A DNA stretch of 64,000 nucleotides, taken from NCBI GenBank assembly GCA_017979445.1, contig CM030710.1, positions 15,920,248-15,984,247 on the forward strand, read 5' to 3'. The notes under the pieces were generated by a model, which saw only the letters and a program-made list of their open reading frames with translations, searched no databases and had not been told where the DNA came from. The stretch is from Akebia trifoliata. Its lineage: Eukaryota > Streptophyta > Magnoliopsida > Ranunculales > Lardizabalaceae. Shown here piece by piece: positions 1-11,583 of the stretch. A program made the position numbers and the translations under genes. The first letter of the stretch is position 1; each line of letters starts with the position of its first letter.

Positions 1-119
1 TTTTTGTTGTTTTTATTTTGAGAAAATTGAATGCATTCGAATCGATTAATCAGTTGTTATCTTTGTTCGATCATGAACTTGGTTTGAAATTTGATATGGA
101 TTTGGTTTGTAGTAGATCT

Positions 120-510
120 AGGTTTTAGACCCAGTCGAAACGGATCTAGGTTGGGGTCCCAGTTGAAATGGGTCTGGGTCGTGGACCCAGTTGAAATGGA
201 TTTGGGTCTGGGTCGTGGATCCGATTTGAAAATGGATCTGGGTTGTAAACCCAGTTGAAATGGGTTTGGACCTGGGTCGTGGACCCAGTCAGTATGGATA
301 TGGATCTGGCTCGTAGACCCAGTTTGAAAATGGATCTGGGTTGTAAACCCAGTTGAAATGGGTTGAATCTGGGTTGTGGACCCAGTTGGATTGGATCTAG
401 GTTGCGGACCCAGTTGGATTGGATCTAGGTCGTGGACCCAGTTGGAAATGGGTCTAGGTCGTGGACCCAGTGGGATTGAATCTGGGTCGTGGACACAGTT
501 TAGATGGATA
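120..510. repeat. Degenerate 28-34 bp minisatellite
   Basis: About 13 copies of a unit built around GGACCCAGTTGAAATGG and TCTGGGTCGT occur at roughly 28-34 bp spacing (GACCCAGT-type cores near 128, 156, 184, 248, 282, 316, 346, 379, 408, 435, 464 and 493). The array makes a spurious proline-rich minus-strand open frame. It lies in the internal region of element D. Confidence 0.8.
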
Positions 511-733
511 CAAGTGGGGATCCGGTTCACAAAATTGTTTTGAGTTGGAAAATCCGCAAATTCTTCCTCTTTTTTTTTTTTTTTTGAAAACATTGATTAA
601 CAAAATCCATTTTACTTAACTCGTCTAAAACTTGGGATTTTTCTAAGGGTGCCGTCAATGTTTGATCAATTGTAAGTGGCCCCTTCAAAAATGGACTATA
701 GAGTTCATTCTGTAGGGTCGAGTTCACTCTGGT

Positions 734-950
734 CCGTGTCAATGGCACGGATGTAACCCTCATTCTGTTATTCGTGTTTTGGGCACGGATGAGACATTCA
801 CTGTTTCAACCGTACTCAAAACACGGGTAAAGTAGTCACTGTTTCAACCGTGTTCCCAACACGGATGAGGCACGCTTTGACTCAATCGTGTTCGGAACAC
901 GGATGAGGCTCATCCACGTCCATCCGTGTCATGGACACGGACCAGAAAGA
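734..950. repeat. 38-bp tandem array of palindromes
   Basis: Six units start at 734, 772, 810, 848, 886 and 924, exactly 38 bp apart. Each contains an imperfect dyad of the form CCGTGTTNNNAACACGG (perfect at 848-864), usually followed by ATGAG. The array lies in the leader of element D. The even spacing and repeated dyad are seen directly; any function is unknown. Confidence 0.8.
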
Positions 951-1668
951 AATCCAGTTCCTATATTTCACAGAAACTGGTTTCTTATTCCCTGTTTTTG
1001 TTGCGCCTCTCCTTGTTGCTGTTTTGGTCCCTCACTCACTGTTTTTTTTTAACATGATGCAACATGCATTCCTCCTTTTTTATTTAAGGGGAGATAAAAG
1101 AGAACAAAATAATCCTACGATCTAATTGCCCCCTTTGGGCTTATAACTTGGGCTTCGAGGCCCGACTATAATAATCACATACAACATTGCCTCGGGGGTC
1201 GATATAACATAAAAAATTTGTGTCCTAGCTCATCTAGCCGGGCACATGCATGAGTTTAATAGGTGGCTTCACGGCTACCCGATCTTCAAACCTCGATGCA
1301 TACCGAAGTACACACGTCGTTGGTTGGTGATCGGGTTTGATGTGTTCATTCCTGACACTTGAAATAACGATCTTAAGTTGTGGAACTACTAAGCATTGGG
1401 GCTAAGTATATTGAGGGTGGGGTGGCTTGAAAGTGAGGCTATGCTCGCAAGTCCACGTGTGATAGGATTTTTTTTTTCATTCATTTTCATCGACCCCCTT
1501 ACAAATCAAAAGCAACATAAGTAAATAAATATTACAATTTGGACTTCAAAATAAAAAAAAGAAAAAGAAAATAAGAGACAAATAACAACAAGCAAGGTTA
1601 GTAAACAAACTTTTTTTTTTTTCGTTTTTATCAAAAAGATCAAGTCATCACGAGGGGTGAACCATACC
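951..1668 (-). other. Leader region of element D, no gene seen
   Basis: Between the palindrome array and the primer-binding site the minus strand holds pyrimidine-rich and mixed sequence with no convincing coding potential. It is probably the untranslated leader of element D. A run of T at about 1610-1622 and a purine-rich stretch at 1550-1570 are the only simple repeats. Confidence 0.5.
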
Positions 1669-1686
1669 TCACCAGCGGAGTCACCA
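1669..1686 (-). promoter_or_regulatory. Primer-binding site of element D
   Basis: On the minus strand, TGGTGACTCCGCTGGTGA lies 2 bases after the LTR end. It matches TGGCGACTCCACTGGGGA of Element 2 at 15 of 18 positions. The class of site is complementary to the 3' end of a plant tRNA-Arg as I recall it, the primer reported for Ogre/Tat elements. The tRNA assignment is from memory. Confidence 0.65.
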
Positions 1687-1688
1687 GC

Positions 1689-4087
1689 TGTAGATACGTG
1701 GTTTTCGTCATTACGACGGTCACATCTACTAAAGTTTGGAGTCGCCATCATTCATGTTGTAAGTAGGTGTGAATGGTCACCCGATGTACATTTTTTGAAA
1801 AAATGACATTTTGGCATTTTAGTGACTCGCGATGGATAGAAACTAATCAAACCTAGGGATTCGGGGTAAGCGGCTCGGTTGGAGAAAAGGGAAGGTGTTA
1901 GGTACCCTTTTCTCCTCCCCACGTGACGGTAACTCAAATAACTCGGTCATTTTGATTTAAAAAATTGAAAAATAACGTGCCACGTGTCGTGCATTTGTAC
2001 CATAGATAGGGGTTGCTTTCGGCTTGATCATAGGGTCATTTCATTGATGGAAATGACCCTTATAGACTTTTAGCCTTGGGGTCCATACATCCTAAAAAGC
2101 AAGATGAAGAGAAGATGGGGATAATAGGAGAGGAAGGAAGAGAGGATAGAGAGAGGGGGGGTATTTGTTGCACCCACCTTGTATCTTCATTTTCTTCTTC
2201 TTCTTATTAGGATCTTCTTGAGTTCTTGGTAGAGTATGGGAGAGTGTGTATATTTTTTAGAAGGTTATTGTGAGAGTAGGAGAGTAGAAGAGATTATATT
2301 TCTTTTTCCTAGTAAGACTTGGTAACGATTTTTGGGATGAGGAGAGGAGTATTTATAGATGTTTGGAGGAGGTTTAGGGGTATAATAGGGTGAGAGTATG
2401 AAAGGAGGGATAATGGCATAGGTTTTAGGAGTGGAAGGTATGAAATTTAGAATGAAAGTGAGAGTATTTGTGTAATGAGGAAAGTAGGTTGTGTTTTAAC
2501 CCAAATGGTTTGGATCTTACCCAAATCCATTTGGGTAGAGTGTTTGGTGGGGTGAGATGAGTGATGGTTGATGGAGAGAATGGGGGTGTAAGGTGTTAGG
2601 TGTTTGATTGAGTGTTGGATTGATGGAAGGGGTAAGGTGTTTAGATTTGGAGGGATGGGTAGTGTAAGAGATTGGTTGGTTGGATTTTTGAAAAATAAAG
2701 GAGAGAGTGACATGTGGCATATGTGATGAGAGAGTGTGGTGATGAGATTGGTTGATTGATTGATGGTGGTTGTTTGATTAGAGAGAGAGGTATGGGTTAG
2801 TTAGTTGATGATTAGGGGAGTATGGGTTGAGGTGATTTCATTGGAGTGTTTTAAGGAAAGTGATGGGTATAGATATGGGTTGTGATGTGGGTGGTTGATG
2901 ATATTAGAGAATGATGATAGGTTAGGAAGTGTAGGGTATGGGTTGTGATGTGGGTGGTTGATGATATTAGAGAATGATGATAGGTTAGGAAGTGTAGGGT
3001 ATGGGTTGTGATGTGGGTGGTTGATGATATTAGAGAATGATGATAGGTTAGGAAGTGTAGGGTATGGGTTGTGATGTGAGTGGTTGTTGATGTTAGAGAA
3101 TGGAGATAGGTTAGGTTAGGGTAGGGTATGGGTTGAGGTGATTTTGGAGAGAGGTGATGTGGGTTAGATGAGTTGTTTAGAGAATGATGATGGGGGTAGT
3201 TGATTAGATGAAGGAGGTAAAAGGGGATGATGACATGTGTCATCTTTTGAGGTTGGGAAGGTGATTGGTTGATGTGGGTAGTGGTTAATGGGTTAGGGTT
3301 GTGGGTTGGATAATGAATGGGGTGTGGATAGTGGTTTGTGGGCTTTTAGTGTATTGGGCTTGGGTTTTGAAGATTGTTTATACGTGTTCTGGATTGGATA
3401 GGATTTTTTTTTATAGGATTTTTGAGGGTGGGTAGGTTTTAGGGTTTAGGGGATATGTGATAAATTTTAGGTTAGAGGGTAAGGTGGGAAATTGATTTTT
3501 GGAGAATTGCTGTTCATGGGCCTTTGTGGATTTTGAGGCGGAGCAATGGAAGGTAGATGAAGGGTAGGTATCCCAAGTTTCACATATTTCCATTTTTTTA
3601 TTTTATCTTTTTAGAATTTTTAGAAATTATAAGATTGATTAAAATTCCACGTGTTGGCGAATCGGGCTTTTTAGGCCCATTGGGGAGTTTCATCAATCAT
3701 TCGATTTTTCTTGGATATAAAAGAGGTGCGGTGAGGTTGAACACGTGTAGGATGGGTCACAACCCTTTTTGTAGGTCACCTAGACCATTGGATGGTCTTA
3801 GGAGCCTCGATTCAATCAAAACTGCCATTTTTTAACGTCTTGGACCTTAGAGGCCGTTGGCCTATTTTGTTGAAAAATTGGTATTTTGAATGGAGCGAGG
3901 TAGATGGGGGCATGTTGAGTCCTTTTGGTGGGCTCACAACCCAGTTGGGAGGTTTTAGGTGCTTCGATTTGTCAAAAATGTCAGATTTTAATGCTTCGGC
4001 CTTCGAGGCCCGTTGGCCAAATTTATTGGAAAATTACTGTTTTTGGGCCCTTTCGAGTGAAGGCCAGTTCAAATTGGGGTGTCTACA
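1689..4087 (-). repeat. LTR of element D (2,399 bp)
   Basis: On the minus strand the LTR starts TGTAGACACCCC at 4087 and ends TCTACA at 1689, just before a primer-binding site. Its last part carries GGTACCTAACACCTTCC and a GGCGACTCC phrase also present near the ends of the Element 1, Element 2 and solo S LTRs. It is much shorter than the 3.8-4.3 kb LTRs of Element 1 and solo S, and its middle is not alignable by eye, so it is a different subfamily. Long open frames inside it (for example 2447-2713 and 2851-3243, minus) are low-complexity and repeat-derived. Confidence 0.75.
2878..3130. repeat. 63-bp tandem repeat inside LTR D
   Basis: The unit beginning TGTGATGTGGGTGG recurs at 2881, 2944, 3007 and 3070, exactly 63 bp apart. 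The first three copies are almost identical and the fourth diverges. Because 63 is a multiple of 3, the minus strand shows a 21-residue repeated pseudo-peptide, which is not evidence of a gene. Confidence 0.85.
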
Positions 4088-4511
4088 AGTTCAACTTGGT
4101 CCAACAAAATTTTAGTAAAAGTGAGCCTTTCGCGTGCACCCACGTAAGGTTTAAATTCGAAGATTTTCACCACCTACGCACGCATAGTATGAGCACACAC
4201 ACGCACTAAGGTTTTTCTGATCAATGGGTCCAAATCCCTTTTAGAACCTATGGGCCCTCACGTGCGCATGGGCTTTTCCTATATTTTTCTCACTTACTAC
4301 ATTATGTGAAAGCTTCCACATAAGAGTTACATTTTTTAGTTGTTCCTATTCGATGTGGGACTAAAAAATTTACACAACTTTGAAAAACAAACTACTTAAC
4401 TCTTATTTTCACTTTTTTTACTTTTACTTTTATTTTTTTACTTTTACTTTTACTTTACTTTGACTTCCTCTTCCATTCAAATATTCTAATAAATCCCACA
4501 TTAATCCAACA
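4088..4511 (-). repeat. Ty1/copia LTR, truncated by element D
   Basis: On the minus strand the LTR opens at 4511 with TGTTGGATTAATGTGGG, preceded by a purine-rich CATGTGGGTGAT tract of the kind that precedes copia 3' LTRs. It holds an AAAGT-rich stretch and AGTCCCACATCG, common in plant copia LTRs. It stops at 4088 where element D begins. The missing part should lie on the far side of element D, outside the window. Confidence 0.65.
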
Positions 4512-5075
4512 ATCACCCACATGAATGGAGAAAGTCAAAACTAGATCAGGAATACGACAAAATATTTTAAAAATAAAAAATAATACAATAGAAAAGACAC
4601 TGCATGAGGAGAAGTAGCTTGTGGCTTTGAACTTTCCTTAGTGAAAGTCTATCGAATTTACTAAACTAAGTAACGAACATAAGTTTTGAACTATTCACTA
4701 TTTCGTGTAAATCAAGACAATAAACTTTGCACATTTTTTTCCAATTATAGTAAGTTTTTACGGTTGTGTTTATTTTGATCTTGAACAATCCTAGATTCAT
4801 AAGTGCTCTAGAGAATTCAGCCTTTTAAAATTCTTATAGAACTGACCCAATTCTATACTCACTTAGGTGATATCATATTAAGAGTACCCTATTATACCCC
4901 ACTTGTAAATACAAGATATATGCATCATGAAAAGCTTAGCTTATCCTAAACATTCGCTGCAGGCAGCACTTAATGCATCATAAAAGTGGGTAGAAGAAAA
5001 ATCTTCTAAGTACTATTGATTGAGTTACTCACAATTAGTTTTCCTATTGAACTTAGTCTATGGGATCACCAATCG

Positions 5076-5660
5076 CTAGGTTAGGTTTCCATTGAGGTGA
5101 CTCATAGATATATGCTTTAATCCCATTTCCCTCGATGCATGATATATCTGTTCTCTAGACAAACCTTTAGTAAGCAAATCCGCAAGGTTTTTTTTTTTAT
5201 AGATTTTATAGTTAGAAATAACTCCATTTGAGAGCAATTGTTTCACCGTGTTGTGTTTATGACGTATTTGTCGTGACTTCCCATTATAAATAAAATTATG
5301 TGCCTAGGAGATAATTACTTGATTATCATAATGTTTGCAAATTGCAAGCATAAGTTTTTCCCATAATAAAATATTTTCTAAGAAATAACGAAGCCATTTT
5401 ACTTCTTTGCTTGCTTTATCTAAAGTAATAAATTCAGATTCCATTCTGGAGTGTGCTGTGCACGTTTGTTTCTAAGATTTCCATGAAACGGCTACATCAC
5501 CAAGTGTAAATACATAACCATTAGTAGATTTTGACTCTTCAGAGTCTGATATCCAACTGGCATCATTGTATCCCTCAAGTACAGCTGAATATCAAGTATA
5601 ATGCAATCCATAGTCTAGAGTGTACCTCAAGTATTTCTATGACTATGTGGGTAGGATATT
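5076..5660 (-). pseudogene. Ty1/copia RNase H domain remnant
   Basis: The conceptual minus-strand translation shows the RNase H end of a copia polyprotein: [18 protein letters not shown], then VSWKS, MESEFITL, an RHKHN motif region and LADLLTKGLSREQIY, ending at a stop at 5078-5076. The order and spacing match the copia RNase H domain, which removes the RNA strand during reverse transcription. At least three in-frame stops interrupt it (after LHYT, WKS and VIIS), and upstream reverse transcriptase is missing, so it is dead. The end near 5660 is where copia-like sequence gives way to family X LTR sequence; the exact joint is not visible. About 560 bp of untranslated sequence separate the stop from the LTR at 4511. 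Confidence 0.8.
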
Positions 5661-5689
5661 TCAATGGGTTTTGTGTTGGCTAGTTGGGT

Positions 5690-6208
5690 TCTGAGCACTG
5701 CTCGGACCCCATGTTGATAAATTTTTTGTAATTTTTCAAGTTAATTGAAAAAAATGAATTTTAAGGGTTGAAAAATGATTTAATATTCAGTGAACTCATA
5801 TTTAGTTGATGAATATCAGAAAGTGGATATTTTTTTTTAGAGATAGAAAACTGTAGAAATCGAAAAAAAGGAAAAAAAATGGTATGAAACGATAAAATGT
5901 CAGAGTCACACCCGAGGTGTGATGTTTGCATTTTACATTGTTGTGTTGTGTGTAGGTTGGTGAACGGATATCCAGGGATAATGTTACTAGTTGCATGTTT
6001 ATTTACTTTCTGTTAGCGTGAGGCGTTGTTTATTTTTCCGTTCTATTATTTATCTTAGGCCGAGTAGCCACAGTTGCATGGTAAGAAACTAAATATCCAT
6101 TCTCAACCTTGTATTGTTAATTTCTCTTTTATTTCAAATGAAAAATATATATATATATGTAGCTATTTTGTGAGCTGTTAAAAAGTCTGTGAATGCTTGA
6201 AGCGATAA
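5690..6208 (+). repeat. Family X LTR copy a, first segment
   Basis: This segment aligns by eye with the reverse complements of the complete family X LTRs at 30310-33471 and 48441-51647, for example around GGTTGGTGAACGGATATCC and GTTGCATGGTAAGAAACT. It is cut at 6208 by Element 1 and resumes at 20606. The first roughly 1.4 kb of the LTR are missing and the left border with the copia remnant is approximate. The pentamer before Element 1 is GATAA. Confidence 0.75.
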
Positions 6209-7412
6209 TGTAGACACCCCATTTTTGCGTCCACCTGACTTGGCGATTCGGCACCCGATTGCTGTGGATTCCTAATGATGAACGCAAAAAAACTCAAAAG
6301 CTTGTGAGAAACCTCCTTTCAATTTTCCCTGTCTTCTGATTTTATTCTATTATTTCTCCTTGTCACGCAACATAGAATTACGCACGCTTAGGATCGTTAC
6401 ACCATACACGCAACTTAGCAAGCATGTACGCTTAGGTTCTCTACACATTTGGATAACTTAGAGACCTCGCGACTGAAAGAAACTTTACGCCAAAATTCAC
6501 CAAAATAGACAAAAATTGATAAAATGACGAAAATACCCTTCATGAATTTCGGACCTTCGAAAAATCTCGAAAGTACCTCCGTTGCATTCAAAACATGATT
6601 TTGAGTCTAACGAGACCCAAATCGATGAAATCGGAGAAATTTATGAAAAATCGCAAAATGACCGTAATGCCCCTCGATGTCCCCGACTCTTAGAAACCTT
6701 GACGCTTAGGAAAACACAATTAAATAATTAAAATGACTTCAATAAAATCCTCGAATAATCAAAATTAAATTAAAATTTAAAATTTAAATCAATTAAAATT
6801 TACAACCAAATAAAAAATTTCAAATTGAAAATAACCATTAAACTAAAATTAGAATTTAATCGACAACTTAAAATTTAAGATCAACTTGAAATTCAAAATT
6901 AAATCAAAAATAAATTTTAAAATCAAATTAAAGATCAATTAACCAATCCGAATTAAAATTCTATCAAAATCCAACTAAAGCCAATCAACAAATTAAAAAA
7001 ATCAAAATTCAAGCTTAAATTAAACTCAATCGACCAATCGATATCCAAATCAAAACATAATTAATCAATCGAATTAAAATCTTAATTTAATCAACCAACC
7101 AAGATCGAAAAGTGAAACACAATTAATCTATCAAAGTAAAATCAAATCAAAATTAAAAATTATAACTTAATCCATCAACCAAAATTAAAAATCGAAATTC
7201 AATCAACGATTATCTGCCAATGTTCCACGTGTCGCGAAGTATGGGATCATGATCCCTTTCCTTCTAAACTCAAAAAGAGAAATATTCTCTCTATTGGTTC
7301 GGTCAAAGAAAGAAGTAAATAAAATAAAAAAGAAAAGAAACAAATAAACAAAAAGGGAAAAGAAATAAATAAAACAAAGAAAGAGAAAGAATAGAAAATA
7401 GTAAGAAGATGC

Positions 7413-7419
7413 TATAAAA
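7413..7419 (+). promoter_or_regulatory. TATA-like box in Element 1 5' LTR
   Basis: TATAAAA follows an A-rich stretch and is kept in the 3' LTR at 18086. It is the best candidate for the LTR promoter; no start site is visible from sequence alone. Confidence 0.45.
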
Positions 7420-9029
7420 GGGAGAGAGCTTTCTATCTTAAAGGGGAGGTTGACAATTTCTTTAACCATCAAAGAGGGGAGAGGTCTGATGTTTTTTTTT
7501 GGAGAAAAGAGCTTTCTCTCTTGAAGGAGAAGAAGGCTGATATTTCTTGAACAAAACAACTAAGAGGAGAGGTCTTTCTTTTGATAGAGAAGGGACAACA
7601 AAAGGAGAGTATTCTCTCCCCCAAACATCCATCTTCTTCTTCATTAATCGGTCCATAGCCACCCCCACTTCCTCTGCACCTCATCTCTTCCATCCCATAG
7701 CAGCAACGTCCCTCAACCCCACTCTATTGCAGCCCTTGCTGCAGCGCCCAAGCCACCCACTCCATTGCAACCGTTGCTGCAACTCTGCCCCCACCATTCT
7801 CTTCTTGTTTCTTCATCAACTCAACACCCTTTATGCTCTTTCCAACACTTCACAGCACCCCCACATCTCCTACTCTTTCATACAACCAGCCTTCACCTTC
7901 ACTCACCTCTCCATTAGAATCGCAGCAACCACGTTCATGTGCAGCCATATTCTCCTCCAAAAAACTTCATTACAGCACCCATCGTGCCATCATCTTCTCT
8001 ACTTTGACAACCACCTTGACTGCCATTGATGTTGTCTTCATCACCCAACTGAATACAACCTTCCTTTTATCTCCTTTGCCCATTCACCATTAAAACCAGC
8101 CCCTACTTTCACATTCTCTACTTCATTTTAGCCCTTCTTCAATCCCAAACGGCCTCCACCTGCAGCCTTCATTACAACACCCAAGCCCCCACTCCATTAC
8201 AGCCATTATAGTAGCCCAAAAAATGCACCATTGCACCCCAACCTCACCCCATTACAGCACCAATATAGCACCATTGCCGCCCCAACCTTTGCCCAAAAAC
8301 AGCACCGTTGCAGCACCAACCCTAGCCCAAAACCAGGCCTTATCTTGGCCATTAGAACAGTCCATGAACAGCACCATTACAGCCCTATTACAAAGACCAT
8401 TCCCAACTTTCTGTTAGCTGCCACAAACAGCCACTCCTTCACCACGTGTTTTAGCCCTATTCACTTAGCTTCAGCCTATAAAACAGTCCCTCCTTCATCT
8501 CCTCTCTTCCCTTCTCATACGGACAACAACCATTTTATCTTGTTCATTCTTATCATACTCATAGCAGCCCCATCACGGACTCCTCTCATATTTCGTTCTC
8601 AAGGCTCCTTTGATCCCAGTTCTACTCAAGGTTTTTTCGAGTCATCATTACGACGTTCCTCTAGAGATGCCAAGCTTTTGAGTTCTTTGAAGGAATCACA
8701 ATAACCAAGGATTTGGAGGGACTTCTGATCTTAATAATCAAGGTATACCTTCATGTGTTTCGAACGTGGCATCAATTTGATTGCTGGTTTTTATTTTGAA
8801 TTTTCTTATTTGACTTAGTTTGCTATAATGTTCATATTAATCTTCGTTTTGATTGAGTATTCATGTCCGCACTCTTAGTCTATGTATGAAGCTTACACAC
8901 ATTAACTTAATTTAGAATATTAATGCTGGAATTTTTGGAAACCTTAATTAGGTGTATGTTTCATATTTGTGAAATCAAGATAAAGACCAAGTTTTTTTAA
9001 TGAAATTAACACGTAGGTTCAAGTCATTG

Positions 9030-9705
9030 ATTTTTTGTTCACATTGGGTATTCAAAATTGGATCTTTCGAGAAAATGGACATTGAGCCGATTCACTGATT
9101 TGTGTCAGTATGGGAAGTTCAAAATTGAATTTTTAATAAAGTAGCCACGTGAGTTAACTCACTGATTTCTATGTACATGGGAATTTCAAAAGTGATTTAT
9201 TAATAAAGTGGCCACGTGAGTCAACTCACTGATTTGTGTGAGTATGGGAATTTCAAAATTGAATTTTTAATGAAGTTGCAACTGAGTTGACTCACTATTT
9301 TTTTATTTACATGGAAATTTAAAATCAATTTTTTTAACAAAATGGGTATGAGTCAACTCACTGATTTGTGTGCACATATGGGTTTAAAATCGATTTTCTT
9401 TTTAATAATAAGCATGTGGATTGACTCATTGATTTCTATGTACATTGGAATTCCAAAATTGATTTATTAACAAAATAGACATTGAGTTAACTCATTGACT
9501 TGTATGTGTGCATAGGAAACTAAAATTGAATTTTTAATAAAGTTGCCACGTGAGTTAATTCACTGATTTTTGGTGTACATAGGAATTTCAAAATCGGATT
9601 TTTTTTATGAAATGGACATATGAGTTGACTCACTGATTTTGGTAGACATTGGGGTGTGAAAAATTATTTTACTTTTCAAAATGTTGTCAATGAGTCGACT
9701 CGCCG
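9030..9705 (+). repeat. About 65-bp repeats with TGAGTNNACTCA palindromes
   Basis: About ten degenerate units occur near 9091, 9158, 9220, 9285, 9355, 9420, 9495, 9560, 9625 and 9690. Most contain TGAGTCAACTCA or TGAGTTAACTCA followed by CTGATTT, and several carry GCCACGTGAG just upstream. The 3' LTR has a matching array at about 19690-20320. Confidence 0.75.
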
Positions 9706-10521
9706 ATTTGCTTTCACGTGATAAAAATGGATTCTTGAAAATTCACAACTTGCTAATTTTGGGGATTTTTGGGTTTTTCATTGATTTGGTGATTTTCCTA
9801 AAATCATGATTTTCTATTTTTGGAAAATTAATATTTGTAAATTGCTAATTTGGGAAACTCAATTTTGATAATTCTCTAATTTGGAAAACTCCTTTTTCAA
9901 ATTTCTAATTTTGAACTCTCAATTTAGGAAATTTCTAATTTCTAATTTAGAAATTTCTTGAATTCTCAAATTAGAAGTTTCATATTCTCAGTTTTCCACT
10001 TTAGAAAGTTTTCACAAATTCCTATTTTGGTCGATTTAGAAAATCTTCACATATTTGGATTTGTAGTTAAACTGTTGCCATGTGGACTTTGAAGCCTAGA
10101 CTGGAATTAAGGCTTTTTCAAATATTTCCATCTTTTTGCAAAATTTGAGAAATTATATGATATTTGGGAAATATTGGCCTTGAGATTCGTTTAACACATT
10201 CGATATAATTTGATGATGATGGTGACGATGATTGGACCATAATCTTGACTTTAGTCTATACCGATTGACTGTAGGACAGTTTGGATCGTAATAGAGACCG
10301 ATCATCTTGATTGGGTGGGTTCGGTGCCTAACACCTTCCGAAATCAGTAATCTGACCCTTTTACCCATTTTTCTGATCCGTGGACCCACCCGATCCATTT
10401 TGGGTTATTTTTGGTTCCTAGACCTAAACTAGGTGGCGACTCCTTATTCCCTAAAAGTCCTCAATTTATCAATCGGACCGTTATCCACAATTTGGTGAAA
10501 AATGGGTCGAGGCGATTTCAG

Positions 10522-10539
10522 TGGCGACTCCACTGAGGA
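10522..10539 (+). promoter_or_regulatory. Element 1 primer-binding site
   Basis: TGGCGACTCCACTGAGGA lies one base after the LTR end. It differs from the Element 2 site at one position (A for G). It is the tRNA-Arg-type site of Tat/Ogre elements as I recall it. Confidence 0.7.
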
Positions 10540-11583
10540 TTTTAGGGTCAAACTTGACCCTATCCAAGACTATACTTAGGTTGACTTTTATTCGAGTTAA
10601 CCCAGATGACTTAATGAGACTATTAGATTAGATTAGATTTTTTCCTTTCTTTCATTGGCTTGTGATTGGATGTAATTAATTATTGTTTTCATTGTGATTG
10701 GTTTGATGATGAGATGTATGTGACTTGTATGGTTGGATAGTTTCGAAAACGCCCCGGGCGCACTTTGTCCCTACGTACATACTCACGAGCATGCCTATTC
10801 ATATTTGCATCATTACATGTCCCTATAATCCTCGTAGCCGGATCCAAGCTAACCTGGTCCTTCGGGACAAGGGGGATGATAGTGAGCGTTACAACTTCAG
10901 TACAGTACCTTCGGATATATCAAACTGGAGTACCACGTACTACTTGACCAAGTAAAACTGGGATAGTATATCGGTGTTTCGGGCTGAAGTAACCTAAGCT
11001 TTGTCCTAACCTTGCCTCAATTATATAGTGAGCTTAGAACCTTGAACTTAAGCCGGTCCCATTAAACCACGACTCGAATCGACCATTAGTGCTCCCGGAT
11101 TGCTCCATTTAATCTAACCAAAAGGTAAGTGGACGGACCTATCCACACCGTTCAAATTAAACCCGCAATATCGATCTGACCCAATTGGTAAAATACACCA
11201 ATCATTTTGAACCGATTAAACCAGTTGGCCCAATTGACAAGTGGATCTAACCAAATAACATCAAACTGGTTGGACCAATTGGTTTTTAGGTTCAAAGACT
11301 CAACTTAATTTGTGTCAAAGAAATGCAATTAGGTGGTCGAACTAATTAGTTTGACCCAAGGTTCAATCCCAACCAGGGGTAGACCTGTAATTAACTTCTT
11401 TCACCTTTGTGGTCTTTATGGACTTATAATGCATTTGGACTTAATGTTTACAATCGGATTTGGGCTAATTTATTTCAAATTCATTTTTATCATATGGTTA
11501 AGAATTCAACTTTCCGAGTCAATAGTTGATCCTGATTTACTTCTAATTAGGTAATAATTGCTCCTACGCGTTCTAAACCAACC
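10540..11583 (+). other. Element 1 leader, no gene seen
   Basis: Untranslated leader between primer-binding site and gag. It shares short phrases with the Element 2 leader (CCCCGGGC near 10753 and 37897, and ACCCGCAATATCG near 11161 and 38712) but lacks the 193-bp tandem repeat found in Element 2. No convincing reading frame was found. Confidence 0.6.

Larger units (their letters stand above)
1..4087 (-). mobile_element. Tat-like LTR retrotransposon, partial (element D)
   Basis: Read on the minus strand, an LTR runs from 4087 to 1689 and is followed by a primer-binding-type site (1686-1669) and then leader sequence to the left edge of the window. The LTR opens with TGTAGACACCCC, the same first 12 bases as the other Tat-like LTRs here, and its end region carries the shared phrase GGTACCTAACACCTTCC. 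No gag or pol reading frame is visible in the 1.7 kb of internal sequence, so the coding part must lie beyond position 1 or be lost. It sits inside the LTR of a copia element (the base after 4087 continues copia LTR sequence). The flanking pentamer at 4088-4092 is AGTTC; the matching duplicate would be outside the window. Confidence 0.75.
6209..10520 (+). repeat. Element 1 5' LTR (4,312 bp)
   Basis: Starts TGTAGACACCCC and ends GGCGATTTCA immediately before the primer-binding site. It holds, in order, an AT-rich block (about 6720-7200), a TATA-like box (7413), CT-rich sequence with spurious long open frames (7547-8704), about ten roughly 65-bp repeats (9030-9705) and the conserved end phrase GGTGCCTAACACCTTCC. 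Compared with the 3' LTR it lacks about 50 bp after 6470 but keeps 590 bp (9648-10237) that the 3' copy has lost. Confidence 0.9.

Noticed and set aside
57..593. 178-codon proline-rich minus-strand frame
   Set aside because: It is generated by the 28-34 bp minisatellite.
2851..3243. 130-codon minus-strand frame with a repeated 21-residue unit
   Set aside because: It is the reading of a 63-bp tandem repeat in LTR D; the repeat length being a multiple of 3 keeps it open.
7547..8704. Long plus-strand open frames (160, 157 codons) in Element 1 LTR, repeated at 18219-19287
   Set aside because: They lie in CT-rich LTR sequence, overlap in several frames, differ between the two LTRs and have no domain.
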